A DNA stretch of 7,321 nt from CAIXYX01 sp043806415 (GTDB lineage: Archaea; Micrarchaeota; Micrarchaeia; Anstonellales; Anstonellaceae): contig JAZDHB010000071.1 in NCBI GenBank assembly GCA_043806415.1, forward strand, positions 1-7,321, written 5' to 3'. Of the stretch, positions 5,782 through 7,321 are shown one piece after another (position 1 is the first letter of the stretch; the number at the start of each line of letters is the position of its first letter). The position numbers and the translations under genes are program-made. The notes beneath the pieces were generated by a model, which worked only from the letters and a program-made list of their open reading frames with translations, ran no database searches and was not told where the DNA came from.

Positions 5782-7317
5782 ATGCGATTTCACAACACCC
5801 TCACCGGCAGAGTGGAGGAATTCGTGCCGCTCGTAAAGGGGCGGGCGAACGTCTACGTGTGCGGCATCACGCCTTACGACTACAGCCATATGGGCCATGC
5901 GCGCACGTTCGTGGCATTCGATTTGCTGCGCCGCTGGATGATTCATTCGGGCCTGGACGTGAATTTCATCCAGAACGTCACCGACATCGACGACAAGATC
6001 ATCCGGAGGGCAAAGGAGAGGAAGATGGCGCCCCTCGAGCTCTCGGCATTCTTCGATCAGGCCGGGCGGGAGGAGATGGCCGCCTTGGGCATCCTGCCCG
6101 CGACGCACATGCCCAAAATTTCCGAGCACATCCCGCAGACCATCGCGCTGATCAAGAAACTGGTCGCCAGCAAACACGCCTATGCCACCTCGTCTGGCGT
6201 GTATTTCGACATCTCCTCGTTCCCAGATTACGGGAAGCTCTCGAAGCAGGACCTCGGCAAGATCCGCGCGGGCGCGCGCGTGGAGGTGGACGAGAAGAAG
6301 CGCAACCCGGAGGATTTCGCGCTCTGGAAAATTGAGGAGTCTTCGGGCGCGACCTATGATTCGCCCTGGGGGCGAGGGCGGCCGGGCTGGCACATCGAAT
6401 GCTCGGCCATGAGCCTGTGGTATGCGAACCGGAAGGAATTGGAGAGGGCCGGCATCGCGCCGGAGCGCATGTTCGAGCGACCCGAGCTCATCCGCTCCCT
6501 GGACCTTCACGGCGGCGCGCGCGACCTGGTCTTCCCGCACCATGAGAACGAGATCGCGCAAAGCGAGGGGGCGATGAATGGCCCGCCGACGCGGGCGGCG
6601 AAAAATGGCGCGGGCGGCGAAGGGGATAACCAGGCTTACCGGCCGTTCTCGCGCATGTGGGTGCACACCGGATTCCTCACGGTGAACGGCGAGAAGATGG
6701 CCAAATCCCTGGGCAATTTCATCACAGTCAAAGACGCGCTCGCCAAATGGGACGGGCCGACCATGCGCCTCTTCTTCGCCCTCACGCACTACCGCTCGCC
6801 CGTCGACTTCTCCGAAGCCGCGCTGGACGCGGCCAGAATTACGCTGAACAACGTGCGCCGCTCGCTGGCCCTCATGGAGGGCGAGGGCGCGAAGGAAAAG
6901 AGCCCGAAGACCGAGGCCGACGAGAAGGAATTCGCCGAATTCATCGAAGGCCGGCTCGCCTCGTTCGCTTCGCACATGGACGATGATTTGGACACCCCGC
7001 AGGCGCTCGCGGATTTGATCGAAGCCTCCAAGGCGGTGGCGCGCGAGAGGACGGAGGGAAAATGCACGCGCCAGAGCCTGGAGTGGGCCTCCGGGAAAGT
7101 GGCGGACGCGTTCGGCCATCTGGGCATCGAGGCGAGAGTGCGCGCCATGGAAGCGGCGCGCATGCCCAAGGACCAGGTCGAGGAACTGATCGCCGAGCGC
7201 GAGGCGGCGAGAAAGAAAAAGGATTTCAAGGCCGCGGACGCGATCCGCAGGCAGTTGGCCGAAGCCGGAGTCCTCATCGAGGATTCAAAAGACGGCGTGA
7301 AATGGAAGTATGCCTGA
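5782..7317 (+). CDS. cysS: Cysteinyl-tRNA synthetase (511 aa)
   Basis: This class I synthetase charges tRNA-Cys with cysteine in the cytoplasm using ATP. The zinc ligands expected from the E. coli enzyme are present: C27 in YVCGITPYD, C207 in WHIECSAMS, H253 and E257 in FPHHENE. The HIGH motif is HMGH at 36-39. The KMSKS loop is KMAKS at 305-309, with Ser replaced by Ala. NVTDIDDKI (65-73) and LDLHGGARDLVFPHHENEIA (240-259) are family signatures. The C-terminal helical part (about 340-511) contains the usual charged run ending in ADAIRRQLAEAGVLIEDSKD. The protein is longer than the 461-residue E. coli enzyme. About 20 extra residues lie between C207 and the HGG motif (211-240), and a Gly/Ala/Asn-rich insert sits before RMWVHTGFL (264-288). 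ATG 5782 is chosen because MRFHNTLTGRVEEFVPL matches the normal family N-terminus; a TTG three codons upstream is less likely. The frame is complete and GC-rich. Confidence 0.97.
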   Translation: MRFHNTLTGRVEEFVPLVKGRANVYVCGITPYDYSHMGHARTFVAFDLLRRWMIHSGLDVNFIQNVTDIDDKIIRRAKERKMAPLELSAFFDQAGREEMAALGILPATHMPKISEHIPQTIALIKKLVASKHAYATSSGVYFDISSFPDYGKLSKQDLGKIRAGARVEVDEKKRNPEDFALWKIEESSGATYDSPWGRGRPGWHIECSAMSLWYANRKELERAGIAPERMFERPELIRSLDLHGGARDLVFPHHENEIAQSEGAMNGPPTRAAKNGAGGEGDNQAYRPFSRMWVHTGFLTVNGEKMAKSLGNFITVKDALAKWDGPTMRLFFALTHYRSPVDFSEAALDAARITLNNVRRSLALMEGEGAKEKSPKTEADEKEFAEFIEGRLASFASHMDDDLDTPQALADLIEASKAVARERTEGKCTRQSLEWASGKVADAFGHLGIEARVRAMEAARMPKDQVEELIAEREAARKKKDFKAADAIRRQLAEAGVLIEDSKDGVKWKYA

Positions 7318-7321
7318 TTTT
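7310..7321 (+). CDS. Possible start of the next gene, overlapping cysS by 8 nt
   Basis: An ATG at 7310 in another frame begins M-P-D-F and runs off the window. Its first 8 nt overlap the last codons and stop of cysS, a common arrangement for translationally coupled genes. Only four codons are visible and there is no strong Shine-Dalgarno sequence (a GGA precedes it), so this is only a possibility. Confidence 0.2.

Noticed and set aside
5618..5836. A 72-codon plus-strand frame before cysS
   Set aside because: It overlaps the conserved N-terminus of cysS in another frame and shows no domain or ribosome binding site; it contains the weak hairpin and TATA-like signals instead.
5701..7119. Long minus-strand open frame opposite cysS
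   Set aside because: It is the GC-rich antisense shadow of a certain gene; the Arg/His-rich translation has no recognisable features.

Overview
The window looks like chromosomal DNA from an archaeon. Two features support this. One is a tRNA-His(GUG) gene interrupted by a 156-nt intron whose exon-intron boundaries fold into the archaeal bulge-helix-bulge (BHB) splicing motif. The other is a set of TATA boxes placed about 25-35 nt before start codons that mostly lack a Shine-Dalgarno sequence, which fits leaderless or nearly leaderless transcripts. A more exact lineage (for example a DPANN group) cannot be fixed from this sequence. The DNA is mostly GC-rich. The left margin, the tRNA intron and the 4.47-5.78 kb segment are visibly richer in A and T.

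Layout. Positions 1-118 hold imperfect T-rich tandem repeats. On the minus strand, a two-gene unit runs from 4039 down to 112. The first gene encodes a 1074-residue exported, membrane-anchored protein of unknown family. A 37-nt gap containing a Shine-Dalgarno sequence follows, then a gene for a 221-residue Ala/Lys-rich helical protein. A perfectly palindromic TATA box (4059-4068) sits between this unit and the divergent tRNA-His gene (4104-4333, plus strand) and is spaced correctly to serve both directions. Downstream of the tRNA, a GC-rich region holds stacked hairpins, a second copy of the last 16 nt of the tRNA region exactly 80 nt away, and a 24-nt interrupted palindrome. Next come an AT-rich promoter and a 350-codon plus-strand gene for an exported protein whose sequence looks like a beta-barrel. 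The window ends with cysteinyl-tRNA synthetase (cysS, 5782-7317), whose stop codon overlaps a possible next start codon.

How the parts relate. cysS and tRNA-His are translation genes; they flank a segment (about 4334-5780) that differs in composition, carries a partial duplication of the tRNA 3' end and encodes an unrecognised exported protein. This resembles a small accessory insertion beside a tRNA gene, but no integrase is visible. The minus-strand pair looks like a co-transcribed cell-envelope module of unknown function. The strongest observations are the long structured tRNA-His intron, the shared palindromic TATA box, the duplicated tRNA end and the beta-barrel-like protein in an archaeal setting.
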